Positions 44,121-54,336 of a stretch of 64,000 nucleotides of DNA are shown here, piece by piece (position 1 is the first letter of the stretch; each line of letters opens with the position of its first letter). The notes under the pieces were generated by a model, which did no database searches, was not told the origin of the DNA, and worked only from the letters and a program-made list of their open reading frames with translations. Source of the stretch: Shewanella acanthi. Lineage in GTDB: Bacteria; Pseudomonadota; Gammaproteobacteria; Enterobacterales; Shewanellaceae. Location: NCBI RefSeq assembly GCF_019457475.1, contig NZ_CP080413.1, positions 2,418,001 through 2,482,000 on the forward strand, given 5' to 3'. Both the position numbers and the translations under genes were made by a program.

Positions 44121-44726
44121 TTACAGAGAGCCTGCGTTCTCAGATAGGTAGGCAGCAACACCTTCAGTGCTTGCATTCATACCTTTGTCACCTTTTTCCC
44201 AACCCGCTGGACAAACATCGCCATGCTCTTCGTGGAATTGCAGTGCGTCGATCATACGCAGCATTTCGTCAACGTTACGGCCTAATGGCAGATCGTTAAC
44301 GACTTGGTGACGTACCATACCATTTTTGTCGATGAGGAATGAACCACGGAAAGCCACGCCCGCTTCTGGGTGCTCAACATCGTATGCTTTACAAATGTCG
44401 TGCTTAACGTCAGCAACCAAGGTGTATTTCACTTGGCCGATACCGCCCTTTTCGATTGGGGTGTTACGCCATGCGTTGTGAGTGAATTGAGAATCGATAG
44501 AAACACCGATCACTTCAACACCACGCTTGGTGAACTCTTCCATACGGTGATCGAAAGCGATCAACTCAGATGGGCAAACGAAAGTGAAGTCAAGTGGATA
44601 GAAAAATACTACCGCTGGCTTGCCTTTGATAGCCGCAGTCAGGTTAAAACTATCAACGATTTCGCCTGAACCTAAAACAGCTGCAGCAGTAAAATCAGGA
44701 GCCGGACGGCCTACTAATACGCTCAT
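44121..44726 (-). CDS. Typical 2-Cys peroxiredoxin (AhpC/Tsa family)
   Basis: The 201-residue peroxiredoxin has the peroxidatic Cys in FYPLDFTFVCPSE (about residue 52) and the resolving Cys in HGDVCPAGW (about residue 173), so it acts as a typical 2-Cys dimer/decamer. It reduces hydrogen peroxide and organic peroxides using thioredoxin or AhpF; no reductase gene is adjacent. It carries GGIG between the two Cys and an AYL near the C-terminus. These are partial versions of the GGLG/YF signature linked to overoxidation sensitivity. GGAG precedes the ATG. An AT-rich 374-bp region separates it from the next gene. Confidence 0.93.
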   Translation of the reverse strand: MSVLVGRPAPDFTAAAVLGSGEIVDSFNLTAAIKGKPAVVFFYPLDFTFVCPSELIAFDHRMEEFTKRGVEVIGVSIDSQFTHNAWRNTPIEKGGIGQVKYTLVADVKHDICKAYDVEHPEAGVAFRGSFLIDKNGMVRHQVVNDLPLGRNVDEMLRMIDALQFHEEHGDVCPAGWEKGDKGMNASTEGVAAYLSENAGSL

Positions 44727-45100
44727 TTAATATCTCCATCTATGAGTTGAACTATCTATTTTAGAGTAAACATTAGCACTGAATATGTAATGCAACCACA
44801 TAGCAATCAATCCTATGCGCATGCTTACCAATCAAATCTTTAGGCATTATAAGTCGTGCACTCTGCCTGACAACCTATTTAAGAGCATTATCACAATTTT
44901 CAAGGCAAATTAACCACCACTGCTCAACGATACAGCAAACTGCCTATCCTATAAGCATGTCAACACATTAACGTAACACTAAAAAATCCTCATTTTCACA
45001 TTTTCAGATATTTTTAAGATATCCCATTTGTAAACTGGACAGATTAGGCTTTTGCAGTCAAAAATAGCCCTTTTGGATGACATAATTAAGAATTTCGCCT
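44727..45100. other. Divergent intergenic region, peroxiredoxin and antiporter genes
   Basis: No coding frame with support. It must hold promoters for both flanking genes. I could not identify a convincing OxyR or other operator by eye. Confidence 0.4.
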
Positions 45101-46420
45101 ATGAATGCAGTCGTAATCGCTGTTTGTTTGATGTTAGCCCTGAGTTTAGCTCGGGTGAACGTGGTCATAGCCCTTACCGTGAGTGCCCTCGTTGCCGGTT
45201 TGGTTGGCGGTATGGAATTACATCAAACTATCGATGCCTTTAACACAGGTCTAGGTGGTGGAGCCCAAATCGCCCTGAGTTATGCCCTGCTCGGCGCATT
45301 TGCTGTCGCCCTTTCCCATTCAGGTTTAACCACACTACTGTCTAACGCTATCATTAAAGGCTTAGGTCAAGATCCAAACGCGACCAATACCAAATGGGTA
45401 CGTTGGTTACTGCTGCTGGCACTGCTGGCGATGTCTATGGCATCACAAAATATTCTGCCCATTCATATCGCTTTTATCCCCATTTTAGTGCCTCCGCTGC
45501 TGCATGTGATGACCAGACTCAATATCGATCGTCGTTTGGTTGCCTGCGTCCTTACCTTCGGCCTTGTCACCACCTATATGATATTGCCCATTGGATTTGG
45601 TGGCATTTTCTTAAACGATATTCTGTTATCGAACCTAACCAGTAACGGCTTAGAAGCAGTACGTGAACAAATTCCACCTTCAATGCTTATTCCTGCCGCC
45701 GGCATGCTGCTTGGGCTCATAACGGCTGTCTTTTTTAGTTACCGTAAGCCCCGCGCCTACGATGAACAAAAGGTTCTACTCGCTGAGCCCGAGGAAGCAC
45801 TAAACAAACGCAATATGATAATCGCCGCGATTGCCATAGTGGCAACCCTATTTGTACAACTCGAAACCGACTCAATGATCTTCGGTGCCCTCGTTGGTTT
45901 TATGATTTTCAGTTTTTCCGGTGCACTCAAGCACGTCGCCGATCAAGATATTTTCAATCAAGGCGTGCGGATGATGGCCAATATTGGCTTTATTATGATA
46001 TCCGCGGCGGGTTTTGCCGCTGTGGTCAAAGAAACCGGTGAGGTTAGCACGCTAGTATCGTCATTAAGTGCCATTATTGGTGACAATAAGGCGTTGGCGG
46101 CATTTTTGATGTTATTAGTCGGACTGCTCATTACCATGGGGATTGGTTCATCATTTTCGACTATCCCAATTATCGCCACGATTTATGTGCCGCTAGCGTT
46201 AAGCTTTGGTTTTTCAGTGCCAGCCACGATTGCTTTGGTGGGCACAGCGGCCGCGCTCGGTGATGCGGGCTCGCCAGCATCGGATTCGACCTTAGGCCCA
46301 ACATCGGGGCTTAATGCCGACGGCCAGCACGATCATATCCGCGATAGCGTTATTCCAACCTTTATTCACTACAATATTCCACTATTAGTATTCGGCTGGA
46401 TTGCCGCAATGGTGCTCTAA
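45101..46420 (+). CDS. Na+/H+ antiporter family membrane protein (YuiF-like)
   Basis: The 439-residue protein has about 11-12 hydrophobic segments and resembles the Na+/H+ antiporter (NhaC-like, YuiF) family. The final third has the conserved [41 protein letters not shown] block, and the middle a helix-loop [14 protein letters not shown]. It may exchange Na+ for protons or carry an amino acid; related proteins have been annotated as histidine permease. It is monocistronic, with a weak ribosome binding site. It converges with upp at a 17-bp perfect terminator. Confidence 0.8.
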   Translation: MNAVVIAVCLMLALSLARVNVVIALTVSALVAGLVGGMELHQTIDAFNTGLGGGAQIALSYALLGAFAVALSHSGLTTLLSNAIIKGLGQDPNATNTKWVRWLLLLALLAMSMASQNILPIHIAFIPILVPPLLHVMTRLNIDRRLVACVLTFGLVTTYMILPIGFGGIFLNDILLSNLTSNGLEAVREQIPPSMLIPAAGMLLGLITAVFFSYRKPRAYDEQKVLLAEPEEALNKRNMIIAAIAIVATLFVQLETDSMIFGALVGFMIFSFSGALKHVADQDIFNQGVRMMANIGFIMISAAGFAAVVKETGEVSTLVSSLSAIIGDNKALAAFLMLLVGLLITMGIGSSFSTIPIIATIYVPLALSFGFSVPATIALVGTAAALGDAGSPASDSTLGPTSGLNADGQHDHIRDSVIPTFIHYNIPLLVFGWIAAMVL

Positions 46421-46451
46421 ATCGAATAGTCTCTTTTGAGCTTACGTGTAC

Positions 46452-46487
46452 AAATAATAAAGGGAGCCCAGGCTCCCTTTATTATTT
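46452..46487. terminator. Bidirectional terminator between antiporter gene and upp
   Basis: A perfect 17-bp inverted repeat (AAATAATAAAGGGAGCC with its complement) around CA. It carries A/T-rich outer arms that give T-tracts in both directions. Confidence 0.88.
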
Positions 46488-46503
46488 GCTAGCATTGATT
46501 GGC

Positions 46504-47130
46504 TTATTTAGTACCGAAAATTTTATCGCCGGCATCACCTAAACCAGGCAGGATGTATCCTTTCTCGTTTAAGCACTTATCGATAGAAGCGGTGTAAAGC
46601 TCGACATCGGGGTGAGCCGCTTCTAGCGCTTTTAAACCTTCTGGCGCAGCAACAAGGACGAGCGCTTTAATAGAAGTACAACCGCGTTTTTTCAACAGGT
46701 CGATGGTTGCGATCATAGAGCCACCGGTTGCCAGCATTGGGTCAACAATCAGCGCGATACGCTCGTTCATGTCGCTGGCAAGCTTTTCAAAATAAGGCAC
46801 TGGCTCTAATGTTTCTTCATCGCGGTAGATACCCACAACAGAGATACGCGCACTTGGAATATGCTCTAACACGCCGTCCATCATCCCCAAACCCGCACGC
46901 AGGATAGGCACAACGGTCACTTTTTTACCTTTGATTTGGTCGACTTCAACTGGACCATTCCAGCCTTCAATCGTCACAGTTTCAGTTTCGAAATCTGCGG
47001 TCGCTTCATAGGTTAATAAGCTGCCCACTTCTGCGGCGAGCTCACGGAAACGTTTAGTGCTGATGTCGCCTTCGCGCATTAAACCAATTTTATGGCGCAC
47101 TAACGGGTGTTTAACCTCAACAACTTTCAT
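46504..47130 (-). CDS. upp: Uracil phosphoribosyltransferase Upp
   Basis: The 208-residue protein matches Upp (E. coli 208): [20 protein letters not shown] at the start, [13 protein letters not shown], the PRPP-binding loop [13 protein letters not shown] (about residues 128-140), and the uracil-binding C-terminus [17 protein letters not shown]. It converts uracil and PRPP to UMP. AGGAG lies 6 bases before the ATG. It is divergent from purM, linking pyrimidine salvage with purine synthesis as in E. coli. Confidence 0.97.
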   Translation of the reverse strand: MKVVEVKHPLVRHKIGLMREGDISTKRFRELAAEVGSLLTYEATADFETETVTIEGWNGPVEVDQIKGKKVTVVPILRAGLGMMDGVLEHIPSARISVVGIYRDEETLEPVPYFEKLASDMNERIALIVDPMLATGGSMIATIDLLKKRGCTSIKALVLVAAPEGLKALEAAHPDVELYTASIDKCLNEKGYILPGLGDAGDKIFGTK

Positions 47131-47380
47131 TTTTCTCTCCTACTGTTCGCGTTATTTCTCAGGCAAATTTTTCAGAGTTTAGATGATTTGTTTACTGGGT
47201 AAAATATATAGTTTTGCTAATCGAGCTAATCGTGAGCAATATCCCAAGATTTGGCCTCGATCGCTTAAGATACGGTCGCTAAGGTATCAATAAATGAGCA
47301 ATCGACATACGGAGCAAGACCGATATGGCGAAGGTTACGCCAAAAATAATCTCGCATTCAGGATTAATCCAAATCATGAC

Positions 47381-47409
47381 TTTCGACCACTAGCACAAAC
47401 TGATAGAAT
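47381..47409 (+). promoter_or_regulatory. Candidate promoter of purMN
   Basis: TTTCGA (47381-47386), exactly 17 bases, then TAGAAT (47404-47409). Predicted transcription start is about 40 bp before the purM GTG. No PurR operator of E. coli type (ACGCAAACGTTTGCGT) is visible in the 325-bp upp-purM gap. Confidence 0.5.
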
Positions 47410-47455
47410 ACGGCCGCATAAAAATCCAATAACGATGTACCCGAGAGGATCCTCC

Positions 47456-48493
47456 GTGAGCACTCCTACCCCACTGAGCTACAAAGATGCCGGCGTTGAT
47501 ATCGATGCTGGTAATGCACTGGTAAGTAACATCAAAGCGGCTGTTAAACGTACCCGTCGTCCAGAGGTAATGGGCAACCTAGGTGGTTTTGGCGCACTGT
47601 GTGAATTACCCACTAAGTACAAGCAACCTGTATTAGTGTCTGGCACCGACGGTGTTGGTACTAAACTGCGTTTAGCTATCGATTACAAAAAACATGACAC
47701 AGTCGGTATCGACTTAGTGGCAATGTGTGTGAACGACCTGATCGTTCAAGGCGCTGAGCCGCTGTTTTTCCTCGATTACTACGCAACTGGTAAACTGGAT
47801 GTTGAAACTGCGACCTCTGTCGTTAACGGTATCGGCGAAGGTTGTTTCCAATCAGGCTGTGCATTAATCGGTGGTGAAACCGCTGAAATGCCAGGCATGT
47901 ACGAAGGTGAAGACTACGACCTCGCAGGATTCTGCGTGGGTGTGGTTGAAAAGGCCGACATCATTGATGGTAGCAAAGTGGCTGCTGGCGATGCGCTAAT
48001 CGCGCTAGCCTCAAGTGGTCCACACTCAAATGGCTATTCTTTAGTACGTAAAGTATTAGAAGTGAGCCAAGCGGATCCTCAACAGGACCTCAATGGCAAG
48101 CCATTGATTGAACACCTGTTAGAACCTACTAAAATTTATGTTAAATCATTGCTTAAGCTTATCGAAGCATCTGACGTTCATGCAATGGCCCATATCACTG
48201 GCGGCGGTTTCTGGGAAAACATCCCTCGTGTGCTGCCTGAACACTGCAAAGCAGTTATTCAAGGTGATTCATGGCAGTGGCCTGCGGTGTTCAACTGGCT
48301 GATGGAAAACGGCAACATTGCCGAGTACGAAATGTACCGCACCTTCAACTGTGGTGTTGGTATGATCGTAGCGCTTCCAGCCGACAAAGTTGACGCTGCC
48401 CTTGAACTATTGGCCGCTGAAGGCGAGAACGCATGGTTAATCGGTGCTATCGCTGAGCGCCAAGGCGATGAAGAGCAAGTGGAGATCCTGTAA
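47456..48493 (+). CDS. purM: Phosphoribosylformylglycinamidine cyclo-ligase PurM
   Basis: The 345-residue enzyme matches PurM in length and sequence: [22 protein letters not shown] at the start, [13 protein letters not shown] (about residues 60-72), [33 protein letters not shown], and THITGGGF-like [16 protein letters not shown]. It closes the imidazole ring to AIR in purine synthesis. The start is GTG with GAGAGG 7 bases upstream; the longer upstream frame from 47294 spans the promoter and has no family resemblance. Its TAA overlaps the purN ATG. Confidence 0.97.
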   Translation: MSTPTPLSYKDAGVDIDAGNALVSNIKAAVKRTRRPEVMGNLGGFGALCELPTKYKQPVLVSGTDGVGTKLRLAIDYKKHDTVGIDLVAMCVNDLIVQGAEPLFFLDYYATGKLDVETATSVVNGIGEGCFQSGCALIGGETAEMPGMYEGEDYDLAGFCVGVVEKADIIDGSKVAAGDALIALASSGPHSNGYSLVRKVLEVSQADPQQDLNGKPLIEHLLEPTKIYVKSLLKLIEASDVHAMAHITGGGFWENIPRVLPEHCKAVIQGDSWQWPAVFNWLMENGNIAEYEMYRTFNCGVGMIVALPADKVDAALELLAAEGENAWLIGAIAERQGDEEQVEIL

Positions 48494-49137
48494 TGCCTCA
48501 TAGCTGTCGTGTAGTAGTATTAATTTCTGGCAATGGCGGTAATCTTCAAGCGATTATCGATGGTTGTGACGATAACTTGCAGGCCGATGTGGTCGGTGTA
48601 ATTAGTAATAATCCCGATGCCTATGGCCTTGTTCGTGCCCACCACAGTGAAGTTGATACCAGCTGCGTGATAGCGCACCAAGGCGAATCCCGCGCTGACT
48701 ATGATGCACGCTTAACGGCGACGATTGAAAAATACCAACCTGATTTAATTGTATTGGCTGGATTTATGCGTATTCTGACCGACGAGTTCGTGAACCGTTA
48801 TCTAGGTCGCATGATCAATATTCATCCGTCGCTACTGCCAAAGTTCCCTGGGCTAAAAACCCACCAGCGCGCCATTGACGCGAAGGAAACGGAACACGGC
48901 GCCAGTGTGCACTTTGTGACGCCAGAGCTGGATGCAGGCCCTGTGATTTTGCAGGCTAAAGTCCCTGTTTATGAAGAAGATACCGCAGAGATTCTGGCTG
49001 CTCGCGTCCACGAACAAGAGCATGCCATTTACCCATTAGTGGTGAAATGGTTCAGCCATCAGCGCCTAAAGATGCAAGATGGCAACGCCTATCTCGACGG
49101 TAACTTAATCGGACCGAGCGGCTACGCTCCCGATTAA
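48493..49137 (+). CDS. purN: Phosphoribosylglycinamide formyltransferase PurN
   Basis: The 214-residue enzyme shows VLISGNGGNLQAIID at the start, LAGFMRIL, and the catalytic NIHPSLLPKFPGLKTHQRAI with HGASVHFV (conserved Asn, His and Asp). It transfers a formyl group from 10-formyl-THF to GAR. Translation is coupled to purM by a TAATG overlap, and a strong terminator follows. Confidence 0.97.
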   Translation: MPHSCRVVVLISGNGGNLQAIIDGCDDNLQADVVGVISNNPDAYGLVRAHHSEVDTSCVIAHQGESRADYDARLTATIEKYQPDLIVLAGFMRILTDEFVNRYLGRMINIHPSLLPKFPGLKTHQRAIDAKETEHGASVHFVTPELDAGPVILQAKVPVYEEDTAEILAARVHEQEHAIYPLVVKWFSHQRLKMQDGNAYLDGNLIGPSGYAPD

Positions 49138-49183
49138 GCTTCCAAACCAAAACTGTACTCACGTCATTGTTAGCATGCAGAAT

Positions 49184-49213
49184 AAAAAAGAGACCCTAGG
49201 GTCTCTTTTTTTA
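49184..49213 (+). terminator. Terminator of purMN
   Basis: AAAAAGAGACCC and GGGTCTCTTTTT pair perfectly around TA, followed by further Ts. Confidence 0.93.
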
Positions 49214-49363
49214 TGCCTATTCATTTAAATGGATTGTTTTCTCAGGTAAGTTGGCATTAGATAACCTAAAGGCTTTTTCAAGTTCGGCATTCACAGGACA
49301 TTAAAATGAGGCGCTCGAGATCATAGCAAGCGCCTTAGCATTAAATCGATACGGGACTTTTCG

Positions 49364-50110
49364 ATGAAAAATATTATTTGTGATATCGACGGCGTACTAC
49401 TGCACGACAATAAATTAATTCCTGGCAGCGACAAGTTTATCGAGCGCATTTTAAAGCAAGGTAACCCCTTGGTTATCTTAACCAATTACCCCGTACAAAC
49501 GGCAAAGGATTTGCAAAACCGCTTAAGTGCTGCCGGTATTGATATCCCTGAGGAATGCTTTTACACCTCGGCCATGGCGACCGCTGACTTTTTAAAACAT
49601 CAACAAGGTAGCAAAGCATTCGTTATAGGCGAAGGGGCCCTCACCCATGAGCTATATAAAGCCGGTTTTACTATTACCGATATTAACCCCGACTTTGTGA
49701 TTGTGGGCGAAACCCGCTCCTACAACTGGGACATGATCCATAAGGCCGCGGGCTTTGTGGCCAATGGCGCCCGCTTTATTGCCACAAACCCCGACACCCA
49801 TGGCCCAGCTTACAGTCCAGCCTGCGGCGCACTCTGCTCGCCCATTGAACGCATTACGGGTAAAAAGCCCTTTTATGTCGGAAAACCCAGCTCTTGGATT
49901 GTGCGCTCGGCGCTAAATCATATCGATGGCCATTCTGAAAATACCGTGATTATTGGTGACAATATGCGCACTGATATTTTGGCTGGCTTTCAAGCGGGGC
50001 TTGAAACCATTTTAGTGACCAGTGGCGTCAGTAAAGTTGAAGATATCGATAAAGAGCCCTTCCGCCCGAATCACGTATTCGCCTGCGCTGGCGATATTGA
50101 CGTGGTCTAA
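49364..50110 (+). CDS. nagD: NagD-type HAD phosphatase (UMP/ribonucleotide monophosphatase)
   Basis: The 248-residue HAD subfamily IIA protein aligns closely with E. coli NagD: NIICDIDGVLLHDN (nucleophile Asp, residues 7-9 region), LTNYPVQT, NPDFVIVGETRSYNWDM, ACGALCSPIERITGKKPFYVGKPS, and IIGDNMRTDILAGFQAGLETILV. NagD dephosphorylates nucleotides such as UMP and GMP. In E. coli it is in the nag operon; here it stands alone after purMN, with its own 220-bp upstream region. Confidence 0.93.
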   Translation: MKNIICDIDGVLLHDNKLIPGSDKFIERILKQGNPLVILTNYPVQTAKDLQNRLSAAGIDIPEECFYTSAMATADFLKHQQGSKAFVIGEGALTHELYKAGFTITDINPDFVIVGETRSYNWDMIHKAAGFVANGARFIATNPDTHGPAYSPACGALCSPIERITGKKPFYVGKPSSWIVRSALNHIDGHSENTVIIGDNMRTDILAGFQAGLETILVTSGVSKVEDIDKEPFRPNHVFACAGDIDVV

Positions 50111-50381
50111 TTTATTGCGATGTGAACGGCTTGGGTATAAATGCCCAAGTCATGTCATGCAGTGATGCTTCTTTTGACAAAAACCTCACCAAGATAACTT
50201 GAGTAACACTGTCCAAGCCATAAAAGCCAAGCAACATTAAGTAACACATTTACGAATCGACTTAGCTTGTGCCCCCTCGCAGCTTGCTTCATCATTAGGC
50301 CCGCATACGCCTTAAAGTACCGTCTAAATTCATCATATTTAGACTAAAAATCAGCACAAACAATAACAGTAGGATTAACCT

Positions 50382-52055
50382 ATGCGACGTTTAACGCCCC
50401 TGTGCGCGCTTGCCCTTCTTAGTGCCTGTAGCCCAAATTCGGCCGAGACTGAAATCCAAGCCGCAACAGAACTCAAACCCGTTCAAATCAACGAGACTCG
50501 TTTTAGAAACGATATAAAAGCCCTGTCTTCAGACGAATTTGAGGGCCGTGCGCCAACCACCCACGGTGAAAAGCTCACACTGGAATATCTCTCTAAAGCG
50601 TTTGCCGACATGGGACTAAAAGGTGCCTTCCAAGGCAGCTTTTTACAGCCAGTACCTATGGTGACCTACACAGCCGACGAAAACCAACAAATCACCCTTG
50701 CGGATCTCCCCTTCCAATACCGTAAGGACATCGTAGTATCGAGCCGTCATGACAACGGTGGCGTCGATATCCAAAACGCGCCGCTCGTGTTCGTTGGCTA
50801 CGGTATCAACGCCCCAGAATACGGCTGGAACGATTACCAAGACTTGGATATGAAAGGTAAAATCGCCGTTATCCTCGTGAATGACCCGGGCTTTGCTCGC
50901 CCTGATTCGGGCAAGTTCAATGGCAAAGCCATGACTTACTACGGTCGTTGGAGCTACAAGTTTGAAGAAGCCAGCCGCCAAGGTGCGCTGGGCGCTCTGA
51001 TCATCCACGATACTGAGCCTGCGGCTTACCCTTGGTCAGTCGTGGAAAACAGCTGGACAGGGCCGCAGCAAGACTTAGTGCTCAGCAAAGCCGAGCAAGA
51101 CAGCCGAGTACAGGTTGAAGGTTGGCTGACCCTCGATACTGCGATGAAATTTTTCGATAAGGCCGGCTTACAATTGCCGAATCTCATGGCACGCGCCGCC
51201 GACAGCCCGATTAACTTACCGCTTCAGCAAACGGCCAATATCGCGTTTAAAAATAAAGCCGAGTACGCCAATAGCTACAACGTAGTCGCCACCCTTCCTG
51301 GCAATCAGCAAGCGGATGAACACATCCTGTTTACCGGCCATTGGGATCATATTGGCATGGATGACACCAAAGAAGGCGATAAAATCTATAACGGCGCCAT
51401 GGATAACGCCTCTGGTATTGCTGGTATTTTAGAAATCGCCAGACAACTGTCCGACAATGCCAAACAGGGCCATGGCCTTGCGCGCTCAGTGACCTTTATC
51501 GCCACTACGGGTGAAGAACAAGGGTTATTAGGGTCACGCCATTATGCCGCCAACCCTATTTATCCTATTGATAAAACCGTTGCAGTGTTAAACCTTGATA
51601 GCACCAATATCTTCGGTAAAACCAAGGATTTTACTATCGTCGGCAAGGGTAAGTCTGAGTTAGAGCGCTACCTTGAGGATGCGGTTAAAGGTCAAAATCG
51701 TGTGGCCACTGCAGAAAAAAATCCGGCAAACGGTGGCTTTTTCCGCTCAGACCACTTCAGCTTTGCTAAGTTAGGTGTCCCTGCGGTATTTGCGGGTGGC
51801 GGTAGCGAGCCCGTGGATGAAGCGACTGCCAACTACAAAACCCAAATGCAGGCGACCATGAAGGGCTGCTATCACAATGTGTGCGACGAGTACCACGAAG
51901 AATGGGACTTAAGTGGCGCCATTCAAGATTTGGAAGTTTACTATCAAGTCACACGTACTCTTGGTAACAGCCAAGATTGGCCGGGTTACTATGCAGGCAC
52001 TGAGTTCAATAGCCTTCGCCCCGCGAAAACGGAACTAGCAGGCGCAACTAAATAA
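50382..52055 (+). CDS. M28-family metallopeptidase lipoprotein with PA domain
   Basis: The 557-residue protein has a lipoprotein signal (LLSAC, Cys at about 16). A protease-associated domain (about 130-250; FVGYGINAPEYGWNDYQDLDMKGK) interrupts an M28 aminopeptidase domain. Zinc-ligand motifs are visible: GHWDHIG (His, Asp), GAMDNASGIAGILEIAR (bridging Asp), TGEEQGLLGS (catalytic Glu), and DSTNIF. It should act in the periplasm, lipid-anchored, releasing amino acids from peptides. TAGGA precedes the ATG. It is monocistronic with its own terminator. Confidence 0.9.
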   Translation: MRRLTPLCALALLSACSPNSAETEIQAATELKPVQINETRFRNDIKALSSDEFEGRAPTTHGEKLTLEYLSKAFADMGLKGAFQGSFLQPVPMVTYTADENQQITLADLPFQYRKDIVVSSRHDNGGVDIQNAPLVFVGYGINAPEYGWNDYQDLDMKGKIAVILVNDPGFARPDSGKFNGKAMTYYGRWSYKFEEASRQGALGALIIHDTEPAAYPWSVVENSWTGPQQDLVLSKAEQDSRVQVEGWLTLDTAMKFFDKAGLQLPNLMARAADSPINLPLQQTANIAFKNKAEYANSYNVVATLPGNQQADEHILFTGHWDHIGMDDTKEGDKIYNGAMDNASGIAGILEIARQLSDNAKQGHGLARSVTFIATTGEEQGLLGSRHYAANPIYPIDKTVAVLNLDSTNIFGKTKDFTIVGKGKSELERYLEDAVKGQNRVATAEKNPANGGFFRSDHFSFAKLGVPAVFAGGGSEPVDEATANYKTQMQATMKGCYHNVCDEYHEEWDLSGAIQDLEVYYQVTRTLGNSQDWPGYYAGTEFNSLRPAKTELAGATK

Positions 52056-52083
52056 CTCAGTTATTTTGACAAGTTCCCCTCTG

Positions 52084-52117
52084 AAAGGCACAGCGAGTTC
52101 TGTGCCTTTTGTTTTTT
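52084..52117 (+). terminator. Terminator of the M28 peptidase gene
   Basis: AAAGGCACAG and CTGTGCCTTT pair perfectly around CGAGTT, followed by TGTTTTTT. Confidence 0.9.
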
Positions 52118-52513
52118 AATGCTTTAACTGACGCTTTCAATAATGGTTTAAACGATATTTTCATTCATATTAAATTCGGTTAGATTAAAAAACGAACTAA
52201 ATCAGTGGGTAGTATCTGTAAATTTGATTAGGTTTTTAATCCAAAATTGCGAATTGTCACTTAGTTCACATCCATTGTGAATTCACCAAAGTCCTTCAAC
52301 ACAGCACTCCTCCAATTGTTATTAATTTAAAAACAAACAGGATTTATTGAATATAATTAATTTAAAGCATGACATAACAACGATCAAAATCATTAATTTG
52401 ATACAGTTTTAGATAAAAACGCAAAAATAACATTTGGCAAATCGAAAAATCACTGGCACATTGATACTCAATTGAGTTACCTCAAATCTAATACTGTGGT
52501 CAGGAGTTGCGTT
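52118..52513. other. Intergenic region upstream of asnB
   Basis: This very AT-rich stretch has no supported gene. It contains an inverted repeat TTCACA-TCCAT-TGTGAA (52265-52281) and a perfect 12-bp palindrome ACTCAATTGAGT (52466-52477), 37-48 bp before the asnB ATG, either of which could be a regulator site. I could not fix a promoter with good -35/-10 spacing. Confidence 0.4.
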
Positions 52514-54178
52514 ATGTGTTCTATTTTTTCGATTCTCGATATTCAATCCGATGCGAAGGAACTGCGCCAAGTCGCACTGGAAATGTCAAAATTACTGCGT
52601 CATCGCGGCCCAGATTGGTCAGGCATTTACGCCAGCGATAAAGCTATTCTTGCCCATGAACGTTTGGCGATTGTCGATATTGAACATGGCGCCCAGCCAC
52701 TGTTAACTGAAGATGGCAGCCTTATCTTAGCCGTTAACGGTGAAATCTATAACCACAAAGAACTTAAAGCCCAACTGGGTGATAAATACAGCTACCAAAC
52801 CAATTCCGACTGCGAAGTGATTCTGGCGCTGTATCAAGAATATGGCACTGAATTTTTAGATAAATTAAACGGCATTTTTGCCTTCGTACTCTACGATAAA
52901 GCTAAAGATGCCTACCTCATCGGCCGCGATCATATGGGCATCATTCCACTCTACACAGGGCGTGATGCGGCGGGTAACTTTTACGTGGCATCGGAAATGA
53001 AAGCCCTGATGCCGGTGTGTAAAACCGTGGCAGAATTTCAACCCGGCCAATACCTCTACTCGAAGGATGTAGAGCCCGTTAAGTATTACACCCGTGATTG
53101 GCAATCCTATGATGCGGTTAAAGATAACGGCGCGAGCCAAGAAGAGCTACGTGACGCACTCGAAGCGGCCGTAAAACGCCAACTGATGTCAGATGTGCCC
53201 TATGGTGTGCTGCTGTCAGGCGGTTTAGACTCCTCGGTGATTTCGGCCATTACCCAAACCTTTGCTAAACGCCGTATTGAAGATGACGATCAAAGCGGCG
53301 CTTGGTGGCCACAGCTGCACTCTTTTGCCGTGGGCTTAAAAGGCGCACCAGACTTAGTCGCGGCAAAAAAAGTAGCCGATGCTATCGGTACGATTCACCA
53401 TGAAATTAACTTTACCTTCCAAGAAGGCTTAGATGCGATTAAAGAAGTGATTTATCACCTCGAAACCTATGATGTCACGACTATCCGCGCCGCGACGCCA
53501 ATGTACTTAATGGCGCGTAAAATCAAGGCGATGGGCATTAAGATGGTGTTATCGGGCGAAGGCGCTGATGAGCTCTTTGGCGGCTACTTATACTTCCACA
53601 AGGCGCCAAACGCCCAGGCCTTCCACGAAGAGTTAGTCCGTAAGCTGGATAAACTGCACCTGTTCGACTGCCTGCGCGCCAACAAAGCCATGGCGGCTTG
53701 GGGACTCGAAGCCCGTGTGCCCTTCCTCGATAAAGAGTTTATGGATGTGGCAATGCGTATTAACCCAGAAGCCAAAATGTCTAAGGATGGCCGCATTGAG
53801 AAACACATAGTGCGCCAAGCCTTTGAACATAAATTGCCAAAAGAAGTCGCATGGCGTCAGAAGGAGCAATTTAGTGACGGTGTAGGTTATTCATGGATTG
53901 ATGGCTTGAAGGAACATGCGGCGGCGCAAGTGGATGATTTACAATTGGCAAACGCCAAATTCCGCTTCCCATACAACACCCCTGAAACCAAGGAAGCTTA
54001 TTTCTATCGCTGCTTCTTTGAGGAACATTTCCCACTGCCAAGTGCAGCAGAAACGGTTCCAGGGGGTAAGTCAGTAGCCTGCTCTACCCCAGAGGCACTG
54101 GCGTGGGATGAAAGCCTTCGCGGCATTATCGACCCTTCGGGCCGTGCCGTTCGCTCTGTGCATGCGGCAAGTTACTAA
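52514..54178 (+). CDS. asnB: Asparagine synthase B (glutamine-hydrolysing)
   Basis: The 554-residue enzyme has exactly the length of E. coli AsnB. The N-terminal glutaminase domain starts MCSIF with the catalytic Cys2 exposed after Met removal, followed by RHRGPDWSG and AVNGEIYNH. The synthetase domain has the pyrophosphate loop LLSGGLDSSVIS (about residue 230), GEGADELFGGYLYFHKAPN, and RVPFLDKEF. It makes asparagine from aspartate, glutamine and ATP. CAGGAG lies 7 bases before the ATG at 52514; the frame's 14 extra upstream codons are ignored. Confidence 0.97.
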   Translation: MCSIFSILDIQSDAKELRQVALEMSKLLRHRGPDWSGIYASDKAILAHERLAIVDIEHGAQPLLTEDGSLILAVNGEIYNHKELKAQLGDKYSYQTNSDCEVILALYQEYGTEFLDKLNGIFAFVLYDKAKDAYLIGRDHMGIIPLYTGRDAAGNFYVASEMKALMPVCKTVAEFQPGQYLYSKDVEPVKYYTRDWQSYDAVKDNGASQEELRDALEAAVKRQLMSDVPYGVLLSGGLDSSVISAITQTFAKRRIEDDDQSGAWWPQLHSFAVGLKGAPDLVAAKKVADAIGTIHHEINFTFQEGLDAIKEVIYHLETYDVTTIRAATPMYLMARKIKAMGIKMVLSGEGADELFGGYLYFHKAPNAQAFHEELVRKLDKLHLFDCLRANKAMAAWGLEARVPFLDKEFMDVAMRINPEAKMSKDGRIEKHIVRQAFEHKLPKEVAWRQKEQFSDGVGYSWIDGLKEHAAAQVDDLQLANAKFRFPYNTPETKEAYFYRCFFEEHFPLPSAAETVPGGKSVACSTPEALAWDESLRGIIDPSGRAVRSVHAASY

Positions 54179-54239
54179 TCCCAAACCACTTATCACAAGT
54201 GACTAATAAATACTTTTCAATAGCTAGATTTTAAACACA

Positions 54240-54271
54240 CAAAAGCCACCCTTGGGTGGCTTTAGATTTTC
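54240..54271 (+). terminator. Terminator of asnB
   Basis: AAAGCCACCC and GGGTGGCTTT pair perfectly around TT, followed by AGATTTTC. It may also receive the minus-strand patatin gene, since an A-tract precedes the stem. Confidence 0.8.
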
Positions 54272-54336
54272 TTAAGTTTGCAAATCAAAATGACGGATTA
54301 AACTCCCCTTAACCGCCGACGTCAACCTCCATCCAA

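Noticed and set aside
47294..47455. In-frame upstream extension of purM (54 codons)
   Set aside because: It crosses the predicted promoter and has no resemblance to PurM; the GTG at 47456 gives the exact family length of 345 residues.
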